DNA of 64,000 nucleotides. It comes from Streptomyces sp. NBC_00582 (GTDB lineage: Bacteria > Actinomycetota > Actinomycetes > Streptomycetales > Streptomycetaceae). The position numbers and the translations under genes are program-made. The stretch is from positions 1,116,001-1,180,000 of the forward strand of contig NZ_CP107772.1 in the NCBI RefSeq assembly GCF_036345155.1, written 5' to 3'. Shown here one piece after another: positions 1 to 10,676 of this stretch (its first letter is position 1; every line of letters starts with the position of its first letter). The notes under the pieces are model-generated. The model was given only the letters and a program-made list of their open reading frames with translations. It was not told where the DNA came from and did no database searches.

Positions 1-418
1 GGTCGAGAGCGCTGTGGGGCAGCCCCAGGTCGAGCCGGTCCACGGCCCTCAGCTCCGCCTGCCGTCCGGAGTCCTCGTGCGCGCTCACGACCCACGCGCG
101 GAACTCCTCGACGGCGCATACCCGGTGCGGCCGGCCGTCGCGGTAGTGCACGGTCAGCGTCTCCCGTGCGGCCCGGTGCAGCCTGGTCACCTGGAACGTC
201 AGCTCCGACACCCCGGTCGGGACGCGTTCCTCCCGCAGCAGGGCGTTGACCAGCGTCGACTTGCCCGAGCTGACCCGGCCGACGAGGGCGACCCTCAGGC
301 GTGCCCCGAAGCCGTCCCGTATCTCCGCCAGCCGCTCCCGCGCCGCGGCGAGCTCCTGCGCCCCGCCCAACCGCCGTTCAGCGCGCCCGAAGGCCTCCCA
401 CACCCGCTCCCGCACCAT
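1..418 (-). CDS. Dynamin-like GTPase, N-terminal part (runs off the left edge)
   Basis: About 139 N-terminal residues are visible. They start with a basic, Ala/Glu-rich helical stretch and then show a classical P-loop, ALVGRVSSGKSTLVNALL (about residues 44-61), followed by a PTGVSELT stretch that can serve as switch I. GRVSSGKST-type loops are usual in bacterial dynamin-like proteins. The G3 and G4 motifs would lie beyond the window, so the class is inferred from the P-loop and from the neighbouring dynamin. The ATG at 418-416 overlaps the TGA of the upstream gene by one base (TGATG), so translation is probably coupled. Paired dynamin-like genes are known in Streptomyces (DynA/DynB) and elsewhere, where the partners can form hetero-oligomers on membranes; pairing here is inference. 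It is the last visible gene of the cluster. Confidence 0.75.
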   Translation of the reverse strand, partial: MVRERVWEAFGRAERRLGGAQELAAARERLAEIRDGFGARLRVALVGRVSSGKSTLVNALLREERVPTGVSELTFQVTRLHRAARETLTVHYRDGRPHRVCAVEEFRAWVVSAHEDSGRQAELRAVDRLDLGLPHSALD

Positions 419-2472
419 CACCCCACATCACCACCCGGCTCGGGAGACGGTGAGGGAGCCGGTGCCGGGGCGGGATCGTCTTTCGGCACATCCGGCCCAT
501 CCGGCCCATCCTCCCGATACAGCCCGGCCGCTGCCTCGGACAAGGTCGCCGCGCGGAGCCTGAGGTGGCTCAGTTCGTGCAGTTCCTCCTCGAGGGCGCG
601 GCGGCGGGTCAGGGCGTCGCGGGCTGTCGTCTCGCGGGCGTCGGCCAGCCGCCGTTGTTCGGCCTGGGCGGTCTGGCGGGCCTGGGCCACACGGCTGTCG
701 AGTTCGGTGACGACGGCGGTGCTCCACTCCGTGAGCACCGTGGTGATCTCCTGGTCGAGGTACTTCTGCTGTTCCTTGCGCAGGGGTGCCAGCGCCCGGC
801 GCAGTGCCTCGCGCCGGGCGGTGGTCTCCTCCTGTGTGATGATCCGCTCCGCGTTGCCGTACCCGGCCGCGGTCCCCACGGCGCCGCCGAGCGCGGAGCC
901 GATGAAGGCCCCCCACTGGCCGCCGAGCGTGCTTCCCAGCCCGGGGAAGATCAGTGTGCCCGCCAGCGCGCCGAGGGCGAATCCGCCGGCGGCGCCGGCC
1001 GAGCTGCCCACGCCGAACCCGGCACTGGAACTCATCAGTTTGCGGCGCTCGGCGTCACCCTTGCGCTCGGACCTGGCCATCGGGGGCAGCGCGGGAACGG
1101 GCGGGGTGGGCAGCCGGCCGATCGGGGCGGGTGTCAGCCGCAGGCCGTCGAAGGTGGAGAAGTCCCGCACCACGCGGGCCGCTTCCCGTGCCGCCAGCTC
1201 GTTCGCGGTGCCGAGGAGCTGGGCGATCTCCTCCGTGAGGTCGGACAGCAGGCGGTCCGGGTTGTCCAGGTAGGCGTCCTGGTAGAGGTGGTCGGCGTTG
1301 ACGAGCCCCCAGGCCTGGGCGAGGCCGTCGCTCGTCTCGCGCCGCAGCCGGGCGTGCATCGCGGTGAGGGCGTCCCGCAGTTCCGTACGCCACCGGGAGC
1401 CGTTGCCGTCGAGTTCGGCGAGGCGGCGCTGCTGGTCCTCGGCCTGCGCGGTGAGGCGGCCGAGCTCGTCCTCCTGCAGTGCGGCGAGGGCCGTCATCTC
1501 GGCCTGCACCGGCCGTGCCAGCGCGTGCGCGCAGGCGTCGACGGCGTCGAGGGCACCGCCCAGCAGCACCTGCGCCCGCCTGCGGAAGAGCGCCGACCAC
1601 AGTGCCTCCTCCAGTGCGGTGAAGTTGCTCAGCTCCAGGTCCTCGGGGTCGCCGGAGACCAGGTGGTCGAGCCGTGCGCGGCTGGAGACGGGCACCACGG
1701 TCAGCCGGTCGGCGGGCACCCCGGTGGTGGCGGCGAGTTTGTCTACGGTGTTGCGCAGCGCCTCCTCGTGGTCGGGCAGCGCGTCCGTCTTGTTGAGGAC
1801 GAAGACCTGCCCGCCGACGTCCCCGAGTGTCTGCGCCGCCTTCATGGCGCGGTCGAGGAAGGCGAGTTCGCTCTCGCTGAGGGGGCGCAGGACGTCGGTG
1901 ACGAAGACCAGCGCGTCGGCGGCGGGCAGGATCGCGGCCGTGGCCGCCGTGTGTTCCCGGTGGACGCCGCCGACCCCGGGTGTGTCGACCAGCGTGAGGC
2001 CGCCCGCCAGGCGGGCGTTGGGGGTGAACACCCGTACGGAGAGGACGCGTTCGTCCCCCGGCGGGCCGTCGTGCTCGGTGGTGTACCGGGCGAGGTCCTC
2101 GCGTTCGACCCGGCGTTCCTCGACGGTCCCGTCGAGATGCTCCAGGGTGACGTCGATGCGTTCCTCGGGCCCGTGGGAGACCGTCGTGACGGCGTTCGTC
2201 GTGTACGAGGCGCCGACCGGGAAGAGCTCCTCCGTCTCGCCCAGCAGGGCGTTGACGAGGGTGGACTTGCCCCGGTCGAACTCGCCGCAGACGAGGACGG
2301 TCAGCCGTCCCTCCGTCAGTCGCCCGTGGGCGGCCTCCAGCCGTGCGAGCGCCTCCTGCGCGCCCTGCCGCCGGGCGCGGTCGGTGAGTTCGGGGAACAG
2401 GTCGAGGATCTCTCGCCGGAGTTCCTCGTAGGTGTGTGCGCCGTGCGGCCGGGCCGCGTCGTGCTGGGTCAT
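418..2472 (-). CDS. Dynamin-like GTPase with glycine-zipper membrane segment
   Basis: 684 residues. A complete dynamin-type G domain is visible: G1 GEFDRGKST at 63-71, switch I around SYTTNAVTT (89-97), G3 DTPGVGG at 163-169 and G4 NKTD at 227-230. A long helical, Gln/Arg/Glu-rich middle (about 300-445) would form the stalk. Residues about 484-538 are a Gly/Ala-rich hydrophobic stretch (GFALGALAGTLIFPGLG...) of the glycine-zipper kind that inserts into membranes, followed by another helical region. Family knowledge: such proteins hydrolyse GTP to tubulate, fuse or repair bilayers. AGGAGGA lies 9 bases before the ATG, inside the 16-base gap after the Hsp70 gene. The stop overlaps the next GTPase gene by one base. 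Confidence 0.85.
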   Translation of the reverse strand: MTQHDAARPHGAHTYEELRREILDLFPELTDRARRQGAQEALARLEAAHGRLTEGRLTVLVCGEFDRGKSTLVNALLGETEELFPVGASYTTNAVTTVSHGPEERIDVTLEHLDGTVEERRVEREDLARYTTEHDGPPGDERVLSVRVFTPNARLAGGLTLVDTPGVGGVHREHTAATAAILPAADALVFVTDVLRPLSESELAFLDRAMKAAQTLGDVGGQVFVLNKTDALPDHEEALRNTVDKLAATTGVPADRLTVVPVSSRARLDHLVSGDPEDLELSNFTALEEALWSALFRRRAQVLLGGALDAVDACAHALARPVQAEMTALAALQEDELGRLTAQAEDQQRRLAELDGNGSRWRTELRDALTAMHARLRRETSDGLAQAWGLVNADHLYQDAYLDNPDRLLSDLTEEIAQLLGTANELAAREAARVVRDFSTFDGLRLTPAPIGRLPTPPVPALPPMARSERKGDAERRKLMSSSAGFGVGSSAGAAGGFALGALAGTLIFPGLGSTLGGQWGAFIGSALGGAVGTAAGYGNAERIITQEETTARREALRRALAPLRKEQQKYLDQEITTVLTEWSTAVVTELDSRVAQARQTAQAEQRRLADARETTARDALTRRRALEEELHELSHLRLRAATLSEAAAGLYREDGPDGPDVPKDDPAPAPAPSPSPEPGGDVG

Positions 2473-2488
2473 GGTCGTCGTCCTCCTG

Positions 2489-4510
2489 TCAGCGGATGAG
2501 GAGTTCCACTCGGTCCGCGACGTCGGAGAGCTGCTGGCCGATCGACGCGGTGATCTCCCGGGCGAGCCGCCCGTCCTCGGCCGACCGGAAGCCGGCCGAG
2601 AGCTGCCGGGCGAGCTGTTCCTCCTGCTGGGGGGCCTGGGCGCGCAGCTTGCGCACCATGGCGTCCTTCCCGCCCGATCGGCGCAGGGCGGCGGGAATGT
2701 CCTTGTCGCCGATCTTCTCGAAGACGAGGCCCTTGACCTTGTCGAGTCCCAGGAAGACGGCCGCGCCGGCGGCCAGGACGGCGACGGGTCCGGTGACCAT
2801 GACCAGCGCCATGCCGGAGCCGAACAGGACGGTGGCGACGATCCCGGACACCACGAAGTTGGCCAGGTTGCTGAGGTTGTTCAGGACGTCGGTGGTGGCG
2901 GACGTGTCGATGTCCACGGCCAACCGCCCGCCGTCGATGCTCACTTCGGGAAGCTCCAGCGCCGACGGCTCCAGGTTCCACCGGCGGCAGATCACCGCCG
3001 TGTGCTGGGCGAGCTCGGGGCGCAGCCCGGCCATCCAGTCCGTGATGATCTCCTTCAGCACGAGATTGCGGGTGCTGTCGAGTTCCGCGCGGACGCCGTC
3101 GGCGATGCGTTCGCGCATGGCGTCGAGGGTGACGATGTCGCGTCGCTGCCAGTCGAGGACCGCCGGGACGACGTGGTTCTCGGTGATGCCGGCGGCCACG
3201 GCCTCGGCGAGTTTCCCCGTGAGGTCCGGGAGCCGCTCCTCGACGAGGGTGCGGACGGTGCCGGTGGCGAGGAACTCCTCGACGTCGGCGCGGAATCCGC
3301 GGGCCCGGCTGTCCATCCGGCCGGCCAGGGCCAGCCCGCGCGCGATGGCGAACTCCGGCTCGGTGCCGAGGATCACCTGCGCCTCCGGTGCCAGCTCCCG
3401 GGCGATCTCCCGGACGAAGCGCATACGGGACGGTCCGCCGGTGAGCACGATGCTCTCCACCTTCCCCCCGACGTGTTCCAGGGCCGTGGCGAGGTCCTGG
3501 CGGCAGGCGTCCCGCCAGGAGCGGCCGTCCAGTGCCGGGAGCGGCTCGGTGAGGACCCCGGCCATGTCGTCCTGGTCGATCGTGAGGGTGAGGGCGAGGA
3601 TGTCGTCGTCGCGGGTGAAGATCTCCTCCGTGGTGCGCACCCGCATCCTGGGGTTGCCGCGCAGGCGTTCCGGGCTGTACGCGAAGAACTTCTCCTTCAG
3701 CTTGCGCGCGGCGATCTCCAGCGTCTGGGCGGCGGCGGGGTTGTCGCGCAGCTCCGCGCGCAGCCGGGGTGCGTCGGGCGACCGTTCCACGGCCAGCGCG
3801 AGCAGGCCCTTGTCGATCAGGTGGGCGCCGAGGACGACGTTGCCGTGGTCGACCGGGCTTCCGGTGCCGTCGACCACCGAGGTGTAGTCCGTGGTCGACG
3901 ACCCGATGTCGACGATGAGGGTCGAGGCGGCGAGGTCGGTGCCGCTGCGGGGTGCGGAGTCCGGGATGTCGCCGGCGTCCCGGGCGTAGAGCAGCGCGGC
4001 CCGCGACTCGGGGACGAGGGCGACCTCGTCGGGTGCGCACACGTCCGCGAAGAGGTCCCGGTAGGCCGTGACCTGGTCCGGGGTCCAGCCCGAGGGATGG
4101 CCGAAGACCCAGCGGACCGGGCCGTCGCCGACGTGCGTCGCGCGTACGTCCGCCACGACGCGGCGTGCGAACAGCTCCAGCGGGGTGCGGACGTCCGCCT
4201 CGTCCAGGTCGGGGGACTTGAAGGCGACGTACTTCCTGGGTCCCTCGTGGGCGACGGCGTCCTCTCCGACCAGGACGGCGTCGTCGGGGGTCACCGCCAC
4301 CGCGGTGACGAGCTGCCTGCGGTCGCCTCCCAGCTCGATGACCTCGGGCGGGGCGTTGCGGTCGCCGAGCGCGGCGGCACCCGTGTGCAGGCCGATGTGG
4401 ACCTTGGTCAGCGCCGTGTCCCCGTGGCCCAGGTCGAAGCCGATGACGGCGGTGCCGGAGCCGTCGTCGGCCGCTGCCGGGAGTGCGGGGGTGGTGGGCT
4501 CGGTGTTCAT
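2489..4510 (-). CDS. Membrane-anchored Hsp70/actin-fold ATPase
   Basis: 673 residues from the ATG at 4510, chosen because AGGAG sits 8 bases upstream; the frame is open further but without a better site. ASKHA motifs are clear: phosphate-1 VIGFDLGHGDTALTK at about 22-36, phosphate-2 LIVDIGSSTTDY at 198-209, and adenosine motif VLTGGPSRMRFV at 354-365. After the ATPase domain there is no typical DnaK substrate-binding beta-sandwich. A helical region follows, then a hydrophobic segment at about 549-587 able to cross the membrane once or twice, then a basic cytoplasmic tail. It is therefore probably a membrane-tethered relative of Hsp70. It lies between the GrpE-like gene (118-base gap) and two dynamin genes, suggesting that it acts at a membrane together with them. 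Substrate unknown. Confidence 0.8.
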   Translation of the reverse strand: MNTEPTTPALPAAADDGSGTAVIGFDLGHGDTALTKVHIGLHTGAAALGDRNAPPEVIELGGDRRQLVTAVAVTPDDAVLVGEDAVAHEGPRKYVAFKSPDLDEADVRTPLELFARRVVADVRATHVGDGPVRWVFGHPSGWTPDQVTAYRDLFADVCAPDEVALVPESRAALLYARDAGDIPDSAPRSGTDLAASTLIVDIGSSTTDYTSVVDGTGSPVDHGNVVLGAHLIDKGLLALAVERSPDAPRLRAELRDNPAAAQTLEIAARKLKEKFFAYSPERLRGNPRMRVRTTEEIFTRDDDILALTLTIDQDDMAGVLTEPLPALDGRSWRDACRQDLATALEHVGGKVESIVLTGGPSRMRFVREIARELAPEAQVILGTEPEFAIARGLALAGRMDSRARGFRADVEEFLATGTVRTLVEERLPDLTGKLAEAVAAGITENHVVPAVLDWQRRDIVTLDAMRERIADGVRAELDSTRNLVLKEIITDWMAGLRPELAQHTAVICRRWNLEPSALELPEVSIDGGRLAVDIDTSATTDVLNNLSNLANFVVSGIVATVLFGSGMALVMVTGPVAVLAAGAAVFLGLDKVKGLVFEKIGDKDIPAALRRSGGKDAMVRKLRAQAPQQEEQLARQLSAGFRSAEDGRLAREITASIGQQLSDVADRVELLIR

Positions 4511-4628
4511 CCGGATCTCCTGGTGACGTCCCCTGGTGGATTGCCCCGGGGTGTGGCGGTGGGTGTCGGGGCGCCCGTCGTGGGGGCCGGGCGGGTGTGC
4601 GTGAGGTGCGGGCGGGTGTGATGGGGGG

Positions 4629-5449
4629 TCAGTCGGTGTTCCCGTCGGGGGGCGGGGCTCCGCCGTCGGCGGTGGCGGGGCGCGGTGCGGCCGGCGGCCG
4701 GACACGGCCGCGCCGCAGGGTCCTGCCGTCGGCGGTGACGTCGACCAGTGCGGGTACGAGCGTCATGGCGGGGGCGCCGGGCCGGGCGCCCTCGGTGAAG
4801 TCGAAGCGGAGCGGGTCACCGCCGAGGCCGGTGTCGGCGGGGTCGTAGCGGACCGTCCGGATGCCGTGTGCCGAAAGGGTCTCGGTCAGGTCCCCGATCC
4901 GGGCCAGCGCGAAGGACTCCCGCCCGCGTACGCCCGCGGCCAGCAGGTCGTGCAGCATGTCGAGGAGGTCGTCGTCCGCGCTCCACGGCCGTGGCTCGGC
5001 GGGCCGCGCCGCCTCGGCGGCTGCCCTGCGGTCGGCCTCCTCCAGCGCGGCGCGGAGGCCGTCGAGCACCTTGGCGACCGTCACCAGGACCGGACCGGGA
5101 GCGGGGTCCGGGCCGGTGCGCTCCGCGTCCTGGGCCGGATGACTCCGGCCCACCCTCGCCCGTATCCGGGCCATGCGGCCGGGGTGTCCCTCGGCGGTGT
5201 CGCCCGTCGGGTCGTCCTGCGTGCCGTCGGTCCGCGCCGGGGACGCGCGCACGGCGTACAGGGTCAGGGCGATCGCCGACTTGACGGCGTCGGCGTAGCC
5301 CGCGGCCGACGGGCCGGTCCCGTCGGCGGGGGCCCGGGGAGTCAGCCGGGCGAGGGCGTCGGCGAGTTCGACGGCCGGAACAGCCTCGTCCAGGGACTTC
5401 CGGAGCGTGTCCAGCGGATCGCGGTACAGGTCGAGCAGGCTGATGGGGC

Positions 5450-5453
<4 letters not shown>
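4629..5453 (-). CDS. GrpE-like nucleotide exchange factor
   Basis: 274 residues from a GTG start with GGGAGGA 6 bases upstream; the GTG overlaps the Hsp70-WD40 stop as GTGA. Residues about 120-180 are helical. The stretch from about 188 to 255 follows the order of the GrpE head domain: a LxxLxxxGI-like ETLSAHGIRTVRYDP, an acidic/aromatic DPLRFDF where GrpE has its FDPxxHEAV segment, and TLVPALVDVTADGRTLRRGRVRPPA matching the GrpE GY..GRxLRPAxVxV end. The N-terminal 110 residues are specific to this protein. GrpE releases ADP from Hsp70; a dedicated copy between two Hsp70-type genes suggests it serves them. The assignment rests on motif order and context and is moderate because the sequence is divergent. 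Confidence 0.6.
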
Positions 5454-7929
<2,476 letters not shown>

Positions 7930-7933
<4 letters not shown>

Positions 7934-9252
7934 GAGGCGGCCGCCCGGGCCTCGCGGGCGTCGCCGAAGTCCCACAGGCAGACGACGCTGCGGTCTCCGC
8001 CGGCCACCCGGGCGGGCACGTTGACCTCGGAGAGGAACGTCGTCAGATAGGGCTGGCGGCCCGCCCACCGACCGGCGAACCACGCGCCGGCCTCCGGGCG
8101 CAGCAGCAGTTCCGCCATGGGGGCGCTGCACAGGGCGAGGAGGTCGCCGGGCCGGGTCGTCACGCGTGCGCAGCGCACGTGTGCCGCGGCGGAGGGCATC
8201 CGCAGGCCCTGTTCGGCCGCCGTCGTCCCGGGGGTGAACAGCGAGTGCCAGGCGCCGTCGCGCAGCAGCATCAGGGCGCCGTCGCCCACCCCGAACACGA
8301 CGTGGTCGCGCTGCCTGCTGTCGCCGAGCCGGGACAGCAGCGCGGTCACGGCCACCCCGAGGGCGGAGTCGTCGGACTCGCCTTCGGGGCCCTCGCCGCG
8401 GGTCAGGAGCCGCATGGAGTGGGCGACGCCCTGGAAAGCCGTCCGCAGCAGCGGGGCCAGGTCGTCGCAGGAGTCCGTCGTCGTGAAGAGTCGCCGGCCG
8501 AGCGGTTCCGCGTATCGGGCCACCTGGGCCGCGAGGTTGCGGCAGGCGCGGTCGGCCGCGGACTGGGTCCAGCGGCCGTGCGGGGTTCCGGCGGCCACCA
8601 CGCTCAGCAGGGTCGGGGTGGGCAGTTCCTCGGCGAAGCGCAGCAGGACCGCGTCGCGGCGGTGTTCGCCCTCGTCCCGTGAGCGGTCCCCGCGCACGGA
8701 CCCGGCCCGTACGACGACCGGCCCGAGGTCGGCGCCGTCGACGCTGCTGTCCGACGTCGTGTCCCGGCCGAGCGGAATGCGCCGCGGGATCGCCGGGGAC
8801 ACCTCGTCCGGCCCGAACGGGGCGTCGCCGCGGGCCTCCGCCTCGGACAGGCGCTGCCTGGCCTTCTCGGCCTCCGCCCGCGCCGCGTCGCGCTCGCCCG
8901 TGACCTGGCGTACGACGTCCTGGAGGGCCCGTACCTGGCGCTGCGCGGCGGCGATCTCCTCGCGTCCCGGGGACTCGGCCTCGGTGCCGTGGGCGTCCTG
9001 GGTCTCCTTGTAGAGCGCCCGCAGCCGCGCGAGTTCCAGGTTGCGTCCCCGCAGCATCTCCTCGACGGCGCCCGTCTCCTGTCGCGCCGCCGCCAACTGC
9101 GCGCGAAGGTCCCCGAGTTCCTGGGCCGACGGCTCGAGCACGGGGGCGGACACGGGTGGCGGGGGTGTGCGGCGCAGCCGGAGCAGACGCACCGTGAGGA
9201 CGGCGTCGACCACGAGGGACAGCGCGAGAAGAACGATCAGCCAGGTGGTCAT
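7930..9252 (-). CDS. Membrane-anchored coiled-coil protein with degenerate PP2C-like domain
   Basis: 440 residues. A transmembrane helix (about 4-22) is followed by an Arg-rich stop-transfer, a coiled coil (about 42-140) and a cytoplasmic domain (about 170-435) with the outline of a PP2C phosphatase. VVFGVGDGALMLLRDG (318-333) matches the PP2C GDSRxYLxRDG segment, and GDRSVVCLW near the end matches the final DNxT/S strand. The first metal-binding block, normally VxDGMGG, reads VVAAGTPHG (218-226), so the key Asp is missing. Activity is doubtful and the domain may act as a sensor or scaffold. It overlaps both neighbours by 4 bases. PP2C-like proteins next to Hsp70-type ATPases could respond to phosphorylation; that is inference. 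Confidence 0.65.
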
Positions 9253-10673
9253 GGTGTGGTGGCTCCCCGTGAGTCGTAGGGATGGTCGGCCGGATCCTCC
9301 GGTCGGCGGGGCCCGGCGCCCGGTGCGGCGCCTCCACCGGGCGCCTCGCCGGTCGCGGTCCGCTCCAGCCGGCGCAGGGTGCGTCCGGCCAGCGGCACCG
9401 CCGTGAAGCGGTCCAGTTCGTTCCACAACCGCTCGGGCGGCACGTCCGAGGCGAGGGCCTCGGCCGCGGTCCGGGGCGTGCCGTGGGTTCCCTCGCCCGC
9501 TTCGAGCCGGATGTCGCGCAGTGCCGCGGTCAGGCGCCGGGTGCCGAGTGCGGCCGTCGTCGTACGCGCCCCGCGCAGGGCCGGGCCGAGCACGGCGGTA
9601 CACACCTCCGGCATGCCGGAGGTGTGCCACGCGTCCCGGGCCCGGGTGAGGGCGGGGGTGCCCCGGTCCTGCGGCCCCTTGAGGACGGCCAGGGCATGCC
9701 GGGCGCGTTCGGGTCCCACCGCGTACACGGGCAGCCCCCACGCGGCGGGCCCCGCGGTCTCCGGGACGACGGTGCGCAGCCATCCGCCGAGCGCGTCCAG
9801 GAAGGCCAGGCCGCGCCGATGGGTGACGGCGGAGACGAGCACGACGGGCGCGGGGCACGGTCCGCCGACGGCCGCGGCCAGCAGGGGGCGGAACGGTGCG
9901 GGCAGCGGTTCACGGCCGGCCAGTTGGGCGTGCCCCGCGGCGACGACGACCAGATGCGCGCCGGCGAGCAGCTCGCGCGCCGGGCCCGCTGCGGCTTCGC
10001 CGGGCGGGACGGGCAGGTCCGTCACCGTCACGCCGACGCCGGTCTCCTCGGCGAGCGCCCACGGCAGCGGCGGGCCCGCGAATCCGGCCGCCAGGGTCAC
10101 GGGGACCCCGGTGAGGGTCTCGGCAGCCGGGACGCCGAGTCGGGTGCCCGCGGCCGTCACGTCCTGGATCCGGGGCCAGACGCGGGCGATGTCGTCCTCG
10201 CCGGTGTACCTCGTCCTGAAGAACGAGCGGCGGCCCTGGGCCCACCGCACCCGCAGCCAGGTCAGTGTCTCGTAGGGGCCCGGGGCGTCCGGGTGCCGCA
10301 GCAGACGCCGGGCCAGCCGGTCGAGTACGTCCCGCCGCCCGGGCGACAGCAGCAACTCGGGCCCGGCGCCGGGTCGATGGAGGAGGGCGTGCGGCACGGG
10401 GGCGGGCGCGTCGGCCGGTCCGGGCGGCGCGACCCCGGTCAGCACGGGCACCAGCGCCCGTGCCGGGTCCGTGCGGAGTACGACGACGCGCAGGACGGGG
10501 GCCGGCGGGGTGCCGGGGTCCTCCGGGAGGCCGAGATCCTCCAGCAGCCGGTGGGACAGACCGCCCGCCCGTCCGGTGGTGGAGTCGGCCAGCAGCCGGC
10601 ACGCGGGAAGGATCCCGTCCTGCGGGCGGGTGGGGCGCACGGGGTGAGGAGGGTGCGGGGAGGGACCGGTCAT
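9249..10673 (-). CDS. Uncharacterised protein of the Hsp70-dynamin cluster, possible degenerate G domain
   Basis: 474 residues; family not recognised. There is no signal peptide or convincing membrane helix. Residues about 60-130 contain Leu/Arg-rich segments. From about 190 to 320 the order of strands recalls a GTPase core: VGVTVTDLPVPPG in the place of a DxxG switch II, a hydrophobic strand HLVVVAAG, then APVVLVSAVTHRRG where the base-recognition loop follows, and LPVYAVGPERARHALAVLKG. No P-loop GxxxxGKS is present, so if it is a G domain it cannot bind nucleotide in the usual way. The ATG stands 3 bases after the upstream stop, and the stop overlaps the PP2C-like gene as ATGA. Its position inside the operon is the best clue to its role. 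Confidence 0.6.
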   Translation of the reverse strand: MTGPSPHPPHPVRPTRPQDGILPACRLLADSTTGRAGGLSHRLLEDLGLPEDPGTPPAPVLRVVVLRTDPARALVPVLTGVAPPGPADAPAPVPHALLHRPGAGPELLLSPGRRDVLDRLARRLLRHPDAPGPYETLTWLRVRWAQGRRSFFRTRYTGEDDIARVWPRIQDVTAAGTRLGVPAAETLTGVPVTLAAGFAGPPLPWALAEETGVGVTVTDLPVPPGEAAAGPARELLAGAHLVVVAAGHAQLAGREPLPAPFRPLLAAAVGGPCPAPVVLVSAVTHRRGLAFLDALGGWLRTVVPETAGPAAWGLPVYAVGPERARHALAVLKGPQDRGTPALTRARDAWHTSGMPEVCTAVLGPALRGARTTTAALGTRRLTAALRDIRLEAGEGTHGTPRTAAEALASDVPPERLWNELDRFTAVPLAGRTLRRLERTATGEAPGGGAAPGAGPRRPEDPADHPYDSRGATTP

Positions 10674-10676
10674 CGC

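Noticed and set aside
4511..4628. Internal promoter or small gene in the largest gap of the Hsp70-dynamin cluster
   Set aside because: GC-rich with short GCGGGCGGGTGTG repeats, but no convincing -10/-35 or coding frame.
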